A stretch of DNA of 64,000 nucleotides, taken from positions 4,301,816 through 4,365,815 of the forward strand of contig OY821742.1 of the NCBI GenBank assembly GCA_963682055.1, read 5' to 3'. The notes below the pieces were generated by a model. It was not told where the DNA came from and did no database searches. It saw nothing but the letters and a program-made list of their open reading frames with translations. The stretch is from Primula veris. Taxonomy: Eukaryota; Streptophyta; Magnoliopsida; Ericales; Primulaceae. A program made the translations under genes and the position numbers. Shown here piece by piece: positions 1 to 11,266 of the stretch (position 1 is the stretch's first letter; every line of letters begins with the position of its first letter).

Positions 1-1235
1 GTTCACAGTTCATGTGAACTAATGTCATAAGCTTACGAGTAAGATGGTTTGATATAAGGCAAGGATTACTTGTAGTATAGTTGGTAGTCGTTTAAGCCAT
101 AACTAAAGGTTAGTCATACCAGGGACCCTTTGCGTTAGTTTTTTCTTTACTTTGTTGAATACTGTTTGAATTTGAATAAAAAAAAACAGAAATGTGTAAG
201 ACAAACCATATATAGGAAGGGTGCGTGAGCAAGTACATATATAACCAAAAAATAAAGGGACCCAATATGTTCAGAAAATAAATCAAAGTTACATTCCACG
301 AAATCTTGCTTTTTCTGATCGTATGCAACTATGACTATGAGTAAAGGAACCAAGTATGCTAAGCAGCACTGATATCTACTTGCACAAAATTACAATAGAG
401 GAGAGAATGAATACACACCAAAGACTCGTCCTCTTATCTTATAGTTGACATTCTTACTTATCATCTGCAGATCTGGTGCAATTATGCAGTGAAATTATCT
501 TTCCTTTAATACCATTGTTTCATAGGGCAACCAATTATCATTCACTTGCACTCAATATTACTATCCCAAATGGTTCGCAAGCGGATAAGGGATGTCAAAA
601 CAGGTATGATCTAAGATCTCATACTCGAATGAAATCAATAATGGATTTTCTGGTTCTTTAGTTTACTAGCTTATGTATTGATGCATGGTTGGAGACTTGG
701 AGTTTAGATATTGAATCATATTAGTTTTCTATTTCACTCATAGTATTTATTTATCAATGAAGCAAAATAATCTGTTAACACAGTTACACAGTAAAGTTAA
801 CATAAGATCACAGTCAAGTTACATAGTTCGGACTTAATTCTCATTTAATCACAAGGGAAAACTTGTTTCCTATTTAGAAGTAACTTCTAGAGACATACAC
901 TGCCGTGAGAAGATATTTGATTGGCACAATGCTGAACATGCTACTTTCACTTTTGATGGGCATGCACTTCGATGAACTTTGTTTTTTACTGTCATACTAT
1001 CTGAATAAACTGGTCTCATTTCCGTTTGGCATACAATTCAACACTGATATGCAGTAGTACCACTGATAGTAATGAGATTGAAAACTTCTCAGCAGCCCTA
1101 AATCGGAAATAAGTCAAAAGCATGTCACTCGATGGGAATCACCCCGAGTTAAACTGTTTGGAAAAAGGGTCTTGGAGACAACTAATTACATGACATACAA
1201 ATATAGATTTCATTTCAAACACATTTCTTTTGTAG
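1..1235. other. Upstream/intronic region of the first gene, no confident exon
   Basis: No complete gene is visible here. It probably contains 5' exons or introns of the small protein gene that follows, whose first coding exon I cannot place. A segment at about 470-602 has exon-like borders (acceptor ending CTGCAG, donor CAG|GTATGA) and one open frame. Its phase does not join the exon at 1236, because the junction gives an immediate stop, so I do not use it. The rest is AT-rich and featureless. Confidence 0.4.
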
Positions 1236-2083
1236 GACTCCTATTGGCTAAATCTTTCGACCCAGAGAAGTATCTGAAGAAAATAGGTTTGGGAAAAGAA
1301 GATCATTACTTCTGGAAACAAGTCGGGAAAGGCTTGCTATTCACCTATGCTCTGTTTGGAGCAGCCTGGCTTTACAACGAAACATCGCCGTTGGGGTGGT
1401 GGACACTCAAACCACGTCCCAAGGAGGAGAAAGAACTCGCCCACCTCTACGAGCGCCGCAAGTTCCCTTACCCAGGTTGATTAACTAACCAAAAACATAG
1501 AGGCTATATGATAATACTTATAACCTAGAAGGTTATAACGAAGATTTCAGTTTGTTGGTCGCCAAGATTTAATTAGATTTAAGATCAATCTCTATTCCTT
1601 GGAGGAGACATGTAATATGCCTTCCTCTTTCTTTTAAACTTGATCTGGGATAGAAAGGAAAAGAAGTAGATTTTCCTTCTCCCATGTTGGCTTCAAATTG
1701 TTCCTCGTTTGATTTTGAAACTCCTATATTCACCTCATTTCTTGTGGGCAGATCAAACTACAAACCACAAAAGTAATTTACATTATATTATCCTCCTATG
1801 TTTAGGGATGTTAAAACAATTTATTCCCACTTTCACCTAGCTTCTCTAACTTTTTAGCTCCTCAGGCGATGAAGAGGCTATGGAGGATTTTGTTGCTAAG
1901 GGAGGTATGATCGGGACAACAATCGGTCCTAAAGGTGTCGTCGAAACCATGGATAAAGACTCTTACAATTACCAAAAGGAGTTGCAGGATAAAAAGTTGG
2001 AGCAAGAATCTTTCAAGCTATGGATTCGGATGAGAAATGAAGTGATTGCTGAGCTTCAAGAAAAAGGATTTGACGTCGAATAA
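1236..2083 (+). CDS. Small single-span membrane protein, 3' exons (unrecognised, partial)
   Basis: Two well-formed exons, 1236-1475 and 1866-2083, join in phase (a Gly codon split 1+2) and encode the last about 152 residues. The upstream acceptor is TTTTGTAG and the internal donor is CCCAG|GTTGAT. The visible protein begins with a basic, Asp/Glu-rich segment (LLAKSFDPEKYLKKIGLGKE). One hydrophobic stretch (GLLFTYALFGAAWLYNE) could be a single transmembrane helix. A charged tail follows with a coiled-coil-like Lys/Glu region (YQKELQDKKLEQESFKLW), ending EKGFDVE. This layout resembles small mitochondrial inner-membrane accessory proteins, but I do not recognise the family and assign no function. 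The 5' end is missing, either in the unresolved DNA before 1236 or outside the window. AG-GT borders and conserved-looking coding make it a real gene in my view. Confidence 0.6.
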
Positions 2084-3562
2084 TGGTCGCAAGACAAGGT
2101 GAAAATGCACATTGTTGTGTTAGATATGGAGATAAATACGTGTTGCTTTAGTATAGGGCCAATTTTAAACTAAAGAGCTCAGTTTAAACTTGTTGGTTAT
2201 TGAAGTTTAGATGTGTTGAAGCAGATGAGCGTACTAAAGCTGATAAGCAAAGAAAAGAGTTTTTAAGCAACACAGATAAGCTTTTGGATTTCTGGGGTTC
2301 AAGTATTTAAACGGTTGTTTCTCTGACTTTAATAGCAGCTTTTTGCATCTGATTGTGTACTCCTGAATGTTGTTTTCTTAACTGCTGTTTACAATTTCAC
2401 TCAATAAATTAGTAATAACGGTCGGTGAAAATAGTTTTTCTGAGTTTGTGCTTCTTGTTCATTCTCAAAAGAAACACCTACGTAGATATGCTTATGTGCA
2501 TAAAAATGGTAGCTATAAACGTGTGAAATAGAATCGCATAGAAGCAGTGAGTAAATAAAAAGGCATAGTCCATTATGGTTGAGGTCATAAACACCCTATA
2601 GGAGATATACACGGGTAAATAACTTGATTGATTAACCAAATCTCTGATCAAATATTTTATTACTCGTCAAGCTGGCACACGAATGGGTGTAACCATAGGT
2701 TCGTTACGCAGTTCTTGGAAGCCATTGCGCGGAGACGATCAAATTTGAGTGCTTAGTTCAGATATCAGTAACATGTTAGTAAAAAAAACGATGTTGCATA
2801 AAGTTGGAAATTCATTGAAGTTTCTAGTTTTTTTGGACCTGAGTCTTAATTCGTTTCGGATTTCGACTGTACTTTCTAATATTCACAGTAAATCGTTTCG
2901 GATTTGGACTGTACTTACTAATATTCATAGTAAAGCATACGAAAACCAGATCACATCTTGTTTAAAGCATGTGCACTGTTAGTCTGGTAACATATTTGGG
3001 TTTGATGGCAAGTGACCCTAATATAAGATGTGCTTGGCCATGGGAAACTGGTTCAAATTTGGATAGCTAAGCCTTGAGGATCTGAAAGCATACTCAAACT
3101 AGAATGTTAAGGGTAAGACAGAAAACATACAATTTTGTCATTACGAGAACCTGAAAACGCAAATGAATCAGAATATGAAGAAATTGAGTTTCTAGGTTGC
3201 TCACGGAATGATGAAAAGATGGAGCAAGCACTTCGCGAAAGTAGCTTCAAAAGATTCAGTAAAAATTAGATGTTAATAGTGGTGATAGAGAGGTACAGTT
3301 TGGCAAATTAAGTATTTCTTAAGTATAGTTCGGTATTTCGATACAGAAGCGGGGAGGTGGGAAAAGGTGTTCTGATACCTGAACTGAGAAAGAGGCTGAA
3401 TGATATTGCATTTAAATTCCAACTTAACTATTGCTGACCTTCAAGGTGTTAGATATCAGTATATTGTTGTGAAAACAGTTTTTTTTAATGGAATATCAAA
3501 TTTCATAATTATTCCATAAGTACAAGGAACATATTATTTCATTCCCTGTCTTTAACAAATTA
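2084..3562. other. Intergenic spacer, 3' UTR then AT-rich DNA
   Basis: It holds the likely 3' UTR of the preceding gene (a possible AATAAA-like signal, CAATAAATTAG, near 2402) and then unannotated AT-rich DNA. A short direct repeat lies at about 2852-2935. I see no coding evidence. Confidence 0.5.
2852..2935. repeat. Two-copy tandem direct repeat of about 42 bp
   Basis: The block beginning TCGTTTCGGATTT and ending CTAATATTCA(C/T)AGTAAA occurs twice back to back with a few substitutions. It lies upstream of the PPR gene and has no visible coding role. Confidence 0.7.
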
Positions 3563-5699
3563 ATGGAAGTGTTAACTGCAACACTAGAGAGAATTAGACT
3601 GATGTCTTCTTCATTAACTCGAAGCTTAGTAAGAAAAAAAACTAATCAATTTTCCGTAAATGCCTACCATTTTTGTTCTTCAACAATTTCACCAAAACAC
3701 AAACATATTGAACTTGAGTTATTTTACACATCACTTCTATCTAACTCAACCAACAAAACCCACTTGAAACAAATGCATTGTCGATTAGTCGTATCAGGGT
3801 TACACCAAAATGGATTCATCGTCACGAAATTCATAAATGTTAGTGCAGATATTGGTGAGATACGTTACGCACGCAAGGTATTTGATGAATTTTCCCAACC
3901 ATATGTTCACTTGTGGAATGCAATCATTAGGTGTTACTCTAAGCACAACTTATTCAACGAAGCGATATATATGTATTCGAAAATGCTGGTTTGTGGGGTT
4001 AACCCGGATTCGTTCACTTTCCCGCACGTGCTAAAAGCATGTGGTGGAAATATTACGACTGAAAAAGATAAGGTCGGACAAATTGTGCATGGACAGATTA
4101 TAAGAAATGGGTTGGGTTTTGATGGTTTCTTGCAAAATGGGATTTTGGCGTTTTATGCCAAATGTGGGGAAATTGGGAAAGCAAGAGTCCTTTTCGACCA
4201 GTTATATGATAAAACGGTTGTATCGTGGACTTGCATTATCTCTGGGTATGCTAACGATGGGCAGCCTATTGCAGCTTTGAGTTTTTTTAGTAAAATGATG
4301 AGTTTTGATGTAAAACCGGATTGTATTGCGCTTGTTAGTGTTTTAAAGGCTTATACTGACATAGAAGATATAGAACAAGGGAAGTCTATCCACGGTCGTG
4401 TTATTAAAATGGGTTTAGATTTTGAACCTGATTTGAGGATTGGACTTACGAGCATGTATGCAAAATGTGGGCAAGTTATGGTTGCTAAAAGGTTATTCGA
4501 TGAAATGGATAATAAACCCTATGTGATACAATGGAATGCTATGATTTCGGGGTATGCAAAAAATGGCCGTGCTGAGGATGCTGTGGATCTATTTCGCCAT
4601 ATGATATCGAAAAATATCAAACCTGACGACATCACCATAGTATCGACCATATTAGCTTGTTCTCGAGTGGGATCGCTCGAACAAGCAAAATGGATGAATG
4701 ATTACGTGAAAAATAGTGTTTATAAAGATAATGGTATCATTTGTTCGGCTCTTATTGACATGTATGCTAAATGTGGGAGTGTAGAGTTGGCACAAACGGT
4801 ATTTAACTTATGTCCAGACAAAGATGTTGTAGTGTGGAGTGCTATGATAGTAGGATACGGGTTACATGGTTATGGGAAAGAAGCTATAGATCTTTTTCAC
4901 TTAATGAAAAAAGCTCGAGTTCACCCTAACGATGTCACTTTTATTGGGCTATTAATTGCGTGTAATCATTCGGGCCTTGTGCAACAAGGATGGAACTTTT
5001 TCCATAGCATGAAAGAGTACGGGATTGAGCCACGCCATCAGCATTATGCTTGTGTTGTTGATCTACTTGGCCGAAATGGTCTCTTAGATCAAGCTTTTGA
5101 ATTTATAAAAACTATGAAGATTGAACCAGGAGTTACTATTTGGGGAGCTCTTTTGAGCGCATGCAAAACCAATCGCCACGTGGCATTAGGAGAATACTCA
5201 GCGAAACGACTTTTCGAATTGGACCCACTGAACACCGGACACTATGTTCAACTATCAAACCTCTATGCCTCTACACGGATGTGGGGTGGGGTTGCAAAGG
5301 TACGAGCTTTGATGAAAGAGCGTGGACTAACTATAGATTCGGGGGGTAGTCTATACGGGGAATAGATATATATTTGTAGAAACTAGAAAGATTGGAGAGG
5401 GAGTTGAAAAAAAGCTGCATTTCTGAGAGAAACATATTCTGTTTTACATGATTTAAACAACGAAAAGACAAAGATGTTTTTTGTAATCACATCGAGAGAT
5501 TCACTTTACAGATTTTGCATTGTTTTTTCATGATTTGAACAAGGAACAATTTGTGTGCCGTGTGCGTCTGTGATTTGTCATTCGGCAGCAAAGAAGGTGT
5601 TGAAGATCCATGGTAGCCAGTATGCAGATTCTTGTTTGACATGTAAATCCGTTTCACAAATTTGACAACGGAATTTGTGCTTGCGGAGATCACTGGTGA
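3563..5699 (+). pseudogene. DYW-type pentatricopeptide repeat protein, C-terminus broken
   Basis: An uninterrupted 600-codon frame (3563-5365) encodes a PLS-class PPR protein, most like organellar C-to-U RNA editing factors. Tandem repeats start near residue 75 and show the usual signatures (e.g. DVVVWSAMIVGYGLHG, PNDVTFIGLLIACNHSGLV). The repeats are followed by an E-type motif (GVTIWGALLSACKTNRHVALGEYSAKRLFEL, near residue 520). The frame stops at 5363-5365, just where E+/DYW should begin. Beyond the stop the DYW domain is still readable in pieces in shifting frames: RLEREL (5389, frame 1), SVLHDLNNEK (frame 2), HIERF (5488, frame 1), VICHSAAKK (frame 2) and FHKFDNGICACGDHW followed by TGA at 5697-5699 (frame 3). 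In the family the tail carries the zinc/deaminase residues. So this is either a recently decayed editing factor or a PPR-E protein that still works without DYW. The gene is intronless, as is typical. Another in-frame Met lies 15 codons into the frame (3608). Confidence 0.85.
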
Positions 5700-8600
5700 G
5701 AAGGTTTTTCTTTTTAGAAGTTTTTTGTATCGTTGTTTGTCTGATATGAGCATAAGTGGCACAGTGATAAGTCAAAGAAAATGTTGTAATATTTTTTACT
5801 TACCTCTAATTAAGGCAGTAACAATAGTATATAAGAGACGGGTTTATTTGAAAAAAAAAACAGAATTTTTAATTTGTTTTTCCGGTTATATGAGTGTCTT
5901 GTGAAGTTCAAGGCACAAAACTTGTCAATCCTACAAATGTTGTTTCCTAGTTGTTTGGTGTTATACATTCATGATGTGCCTTGTAATCGTTTTACATAAA
6001 TAAAAAAAACGTTTCTGGGATGAATTTAAGTTAAATTGTTGCTGCATTGTTCTTTTTCTCCGCAATTGGCCGGGCCTCTCGCTAAGAATGGCTGTAAGTA
6101 CCGGATATGTCAATGATCGGCGTCGACTGTTTGAATATACAACACATGGTACACAACATTAATTGTTGAGGAAAAGGACTAAGGAGTATTAGGCCTTATA
6201 GTTTCTCTCTTCCCTGTCCCTAGCCGTCACCCACCTTCGGGTAGGGGTGGTGCTTCGGCGCCCCTTTACCCCTAGGCTTCATAACGTAGTATCCCGATCA
6301 TCTCTCTATTTGGATCCATTTTCTTTTCCGGATATTTTTTTCCCTCGTTTTTCTTCACCTTTCAATGGTGTGCTCCTCTTATCTGAACGGAGTAGATCTA
6401 ATATACCCCGTCTTTCCGATTTCGTTACATATGGATTGAGGTTCATGAGATTAGATCCGGTTGATGAGATTTTGGTGCGTTGTGGCTTTACACGGAGCTT
6501 CGCGGGTTTTTCCAACCAAAAATACTTATTTGCTGCACTTTTGGGTAGAGGCTCGAAGTTTTTGTTCAGACCAAAACCAAGGTGAGACCAAGATTTTTAT
6601 TACAAACAAAGTGACGTCCCGGTCACAGAAGTCATAAACAGTCTTCTCCGATTATTGAAGACAAAAGTTTAAAATCATGAAAATATTCTCAATTGCTGTC
6701 ACAATATGTGAAAAAGTTACAACAGGTTTTCCAAAATGCGTAGAAGAAGTTCAAGAAGAGATGAAAGTCTGTTTTTTATTTTCTTTAGCACCGTAAGCTT
6801 TTATTCCATCTAAGTTTTTATTGTTGATTTAAGCTGTAATAAGATCGTTATGACCGGATTTTTTTTTACTGAAATAGTGGGTTTACCCACCAATTTATAT
6901 ATAATAAAGAGTACTAGGAATTCTATGTGTTGTATGAGGAGTAAAATACGATGAACAGAAATCGAACAAATAATGAACTCAAATTAGACCTTAAGCCGTG
7001 ATCTGAAATATAATTCTAGAACAACTTATTATATTTCCTAACGATCATTAACATTTTTTACACTCCCACGAATTATGATTAATAAAAAAAACTTAAATTT
7101 CGTGTACGTTACAAAGTTCTAATTTCAGTTCTACATGGGCAGGCTTTGTTGACTATTATTCCACCGCAAATGGTGTGTTTGTTTGCTTTTGCCTACTGTT
7201 ATTTATGAAACCAAATATTAATACATCTTTATTTAAAAAAAAATAAAATGTTAATGCATCTAGAAAACTAAAAATGCGTTGTAAGTTTATAATTAGTGTA
7301 GGACCTGTGTTTTGGAGCTTTTCAAACAAGTGGCTTCACGAGATTAATAGAATCTGCACTTTCTTTTTCAGTAAAGTACAATCCATACTATCCTTTAACA
7401 ATTTGTTAGTGGGTTAAAGGATGAGGATAAGATTTTAAATATTGTAGGGTTTTATAAGCACCTTTAGTTGGTCTATTTGGGATGAGATATGTAACAATGT
7501 TGGATTAGAAATAACACTAAAAATGTGTATATAGAAATCCACCTCCTATGTGGTATTATTTTGACACAAACTATCATTCGTTCATTATTTACAAAAATAA
7601 CCTCACAGCTGTGTTTCATTTTTGTTCTCATCTCTTTTAGATACATGTATACATAATAATAAATACATACTCACCTGTCCAACAGAAAAAAAGAGAGCAT
7701 GAATTCAATTCGTAAATCCTAATTGAATGCAAAGGTAAAAAAACTGAAATTAAATAGCCCATTCAACATTAATTTGGTTTTACTTTTAATTTCACCAGCA
7801 ATAAATATTTATGTGATAGTTTTATTTATCTTTTATCGTTGTTATTTATTGCGGTAAACAATATGTAAGAAACTTATATTATGTAACGAACCAATATATA
7901 TAATCTTTATAGTACAATCCATTATTTAAGTTTGCTCCAAAACGTGGGATAAGATAACAAATACCATGTACAATAGTCCTACCATAACAAACATATTCAA
8001 TGAGATTTGTAGTGAAAGGATATTTTGTAATACATCCCGCAATCAAACTAGGCCTTAACTTTAGACTTTTCAATGTTTTATGCACCATAGAATCAGTCAA
8101 TTATGGTTTCTACCCACAACTTTTAACTTTGGGATTTAGTAGAAAACTTCGTATGGATGGAATGTACATTTGACCTCGTGCAACAAGTTTTCATCGCTCA
8201 AATGTATTATTGCTAGTTCTACAAAGAGTATAATCGTGTAAAACATAACCGCACCTGACAAAACAAGTTTTATATTGATTCCTACGGCTGTAATCACCTC
8301 CTACTGTAGGGTTTTTAACTTGATAAGATCAACCACAATATTGTGGTGGTTTAGATTGGAATTAATTACGGCTAATTCAAGATTATTTTATGGGTGCTCG
8401 TGAGCTAGCAACTAGTTGGATTGTCATTCACACTTAAATCACCGGTTTGGGTAGCCTTATTATGCCTTTCACTTTTTATTATTATTTTCATATGTTAAAA
8501 ATAAATTAGTATTATCCATACTATTAGTTTATGCGCAGATTTTGAAACAAATAATTAGTAAAACTCACCCTAATTACACAAATTACAAATAAGTTATAAA

Positions 8601-9280
8601 ACTATCTTAATAACTAAATAATATTCACGTTAATAACATCTATTTGCAGACGGTTAACATCTCTATCCTCTATCTCTCTGCTTTTCTCTCAAATGGAAGA
8701 TAAAATATTTCATCAAATCAATTTATCTCTCTGGTTAATTCAACATATTAATTTATCTCTGCCATTTGCGACACTGTTGCAAACAGTTAATTATCACTCA
8801 AACCTAATATTAATTTTTCTAAATTTTAGTATTTGTATTTTTGTAATTTTTGTACTCTCTCTAACTATAATTTTATTACGGTTATACGCGTTACCACGTA
8901 TACACTAGTATTACTAAATTATACTACTATAATACACTAGACTGCATTTGCCTCTCATCTCGACGATTTAGACCCTAGTTTCAAAGCTCGACATATGATT
9001 ACGATCATTTTAGAACGACTTTCGGTTTAGCGATAGGACGAAAATTAAGGGTCACTTAGCAGATAAAATTAAGCCACATAAGTAAAAGGTGGAAATTGGA
9101 AGGAGTTAATGGTGATAGAACAAAGATGCATGTGAAGAAAGAGAAGGCAAATGGTATTAACATATGATATGAAATGACTAGTGTATATGCCATAATGCCA
9201 ACAACTTAGTGAACATGCAAATGTATATACTGGTGGGTGGGTCATCCTTTCCATACATTTATACATAAGTTACATTTAGA
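5700..9280. other. Gene-poor AT-rich intergenic DNA
   Basis: No gene is supported. A 112-codon open stretch at 6247-6585 is more GC-rich than its surroundings and ends near a donor-like CCAAG|GTGAGA, but its translation matches nothing I recognise and has no partner exon. It may be a fragment of a mobile element or of a captured gene. The remainder is AT-rich with homopolymer runs. Confidence 0.5.
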
Positions 9281-9284
9281 AAAA

Positions 9285-9590
9285 TTGTTCCAGGCCGCCG
9301 ATCGGCTAATTGGCGACTAGTCGTCGGTCGTTCCTCATCTGACTCGACTAATGGAGGTTTCGAAGTTAATGATGGTCAATGCAGCGATTAGTCGGGTCAA
9401 CTCAATTAGTCGAACAACTATTTGGAAGATATTAGTTGGATTAGTTAGCGATGAATTGTATTAGTCGGGTTAAACCACCAACAGTAGAACTTTAAAGTTT
9501 TTTTAATAGTTTACATGTTTTTTTATATTATAAAAATCCGACGATTAATCGGAACTAGCTGGCTAATCGGCTACTCAGAGGTTGAACACA
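9285..9590. repeat. Foldback-like element made of TAGTCG/CGACTA words
   Basis: About 300 bp in which ATTAGTCG, CGACTAAT, CGATTAGTC and related words recur on both strands. The ends are inverted relative to each other: GATCGGCTAATTGG on the left, and CTGGCTAATCGG on the right on the same strand within a self-complementary context. The centre is AT-rich. No ORF is present. It resembles the CGCTA-word element in intron 7 of the eIF2-alpha gene in construction but not in sequence. Confidence 0.5.
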
Positions 9591-11139
9591 CCTTGGGGAA
9601 ACGAGACTTCTAACCTCGACACTTATTGCAAAATGCCTTTTATTATTGAAATTATTCATTCTTCTAGTTGAAATTGGTCTAATCTCATATGTGCACTCAT
9701 TATAAAATAGTACTAGTACCTTTTATTATTGAAGTCATTCTGGTTGAAAAGTTAACAAACGTGCATAAAAGCAAAGCCGTAAACAAAGAAAATCATTTTC
9801 TTATCTCCTTTTCCACTAAACCAAACCGATCAAAAATAAAGGTTAATAGTACCACTTATACTAAAGTAGCTGATTGAAAGGTAAATATAATGAAAAAGGC
9901 CAACTAAACAAATCAACAAATAAACGTGTCAGTCCATAACTCCTTGTCTATACTGATTCAACCAATTAGTCACACATGGGAACAAAAAACTTTACATCGA
10001 GATACCAAATATTCAAATAAAAAGATGAAAGATACTATTTTTTATTTTATTTTATATTTTGTAAGAGTATTGGTATATGGATCTAAAAATCTTATGTAAA
10101 AATTTTATCTAAAAACCTTACGTATCGATGTGTCGAACTAAATGTATCAATTATTTATTAAATAAAAATATAATTTCAATATCGAAACAAAAATAATTGG
10201 TATACTTAAACCGCCACATCGGTTTTTGGTTAAGTTTTTTTATTTATTTATACCTATATCATTTTATTTATTTAAAATAATAAGATAAAGATAATATCAA
10301 ATCTCGCCAGCAAGACTGACCAGACACAAGCCAACCACGCGCCAACTAATCTGCATCATCCACGTGTTTTCCATCGAACGGTCCATATTCACCGCATCAT
10401 CTCCGTTCACACTACTCATACTCAAAATACAAATAACCTCAGTAACTATCTCTTATATTCAAATAGCCCTCATAGAGTTTGATCTTTTGTTATAAGCCCC
10501 AATGAGATAACTCATTTTGCAATTTACCCCCCATGAATAACGTTGTAATGACATCACCTCGTTTTAATAATTCTTTCTTTGATATTTTTTACAATAACTA
10601 CATGCATAAAATAATTTTAACAAGAGTAATTCATATAAATCTTATAACAAAAAAAATATAAAACTATTTTTTTTTATTAAAAAATGCGTGTTAACCCGGA
10701 ATTTGTTATTTTAATGGCAGAAATATCAAAAACATCCATCCTCCATTCTATATTACTTGTCCATTATGAATTTATGTGCATTTCAAGATGCATTATTTTC
10801 ATAACTAAATTTCCGAAATGACAATTTAGATTTTTTTAAAAAAATAATTATGTTTAATTTGAGTATATAGAAGTTTTTTCAAGTTAGTAATTTAGGTACG
10901 ATTTTTTTCCATCTCGAAATTCACATAACTTCATAGTGTAAAACTAAATTGGAACGGAGGGATTAAATGCAAGAAAATATTAAATTTTTTTTTTCCAAAA
11001 AACAGCAATGCTATTTTAAAAATGGACATGGGGTTAAGATGAAAAAAATTAGATAGTTTATAGGGTTTAAATGTAATAAATTAAACATTATGAGGGTATT
11101 AGAAATTAACGAGAGTTTCAGGGAGCAATCGTAAATTCA
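9591..11139. other. AT-rich spacer upstream of ferritin
   Basis: No coding evidence. A G-box core (CACGTG) at about 10361-10366 lies in a slightly GC-richer patch (10300-10400) that also contains ACCACGCGCC. It is roughly 900 bp upstream of the ferritin start and could be distal regulatory DNA, but this is weak. Confidence 0.35.
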
Positions 11140-11143
11140 CCAC

Positions 11144-11152
11144 CCCTATATA
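11144..11152 (+). promoter_or_regulatory. Probable TATA box of the ferritin gene
   Basis: CTATATAATC lies about 115 bp before the start codon, between a pyrimidine-rich stretch and a CT-rich leader, which is the usual layout of a plant core promoter. I did not find a clear copy of the iron-dependent regulatory sequence known from other plant ferritin promoters. Confidence 0.6.
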
Positions 11153-11266
11153 ATCCCCTCTTTTCTCTTGGCATTAGGTCACCACACGCCTCCACAACAA
11201 AAAAAAAAAACTAAAAAATAAATCTCTTATTTCATTTTCCAAACCCAACAAAAACCAACTAAAAAA

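Noticed and set aside
476..661. Possible exon at 470-602
   Set aside because: The borders look right but the reading frame does not join the next exon at 1236.
6247..6585. 112-codon open frame with donor-like end
   Set aside because: No recognisable domain, no partner exon and no codon evidence beyond openness; reported only as part of the spacer.
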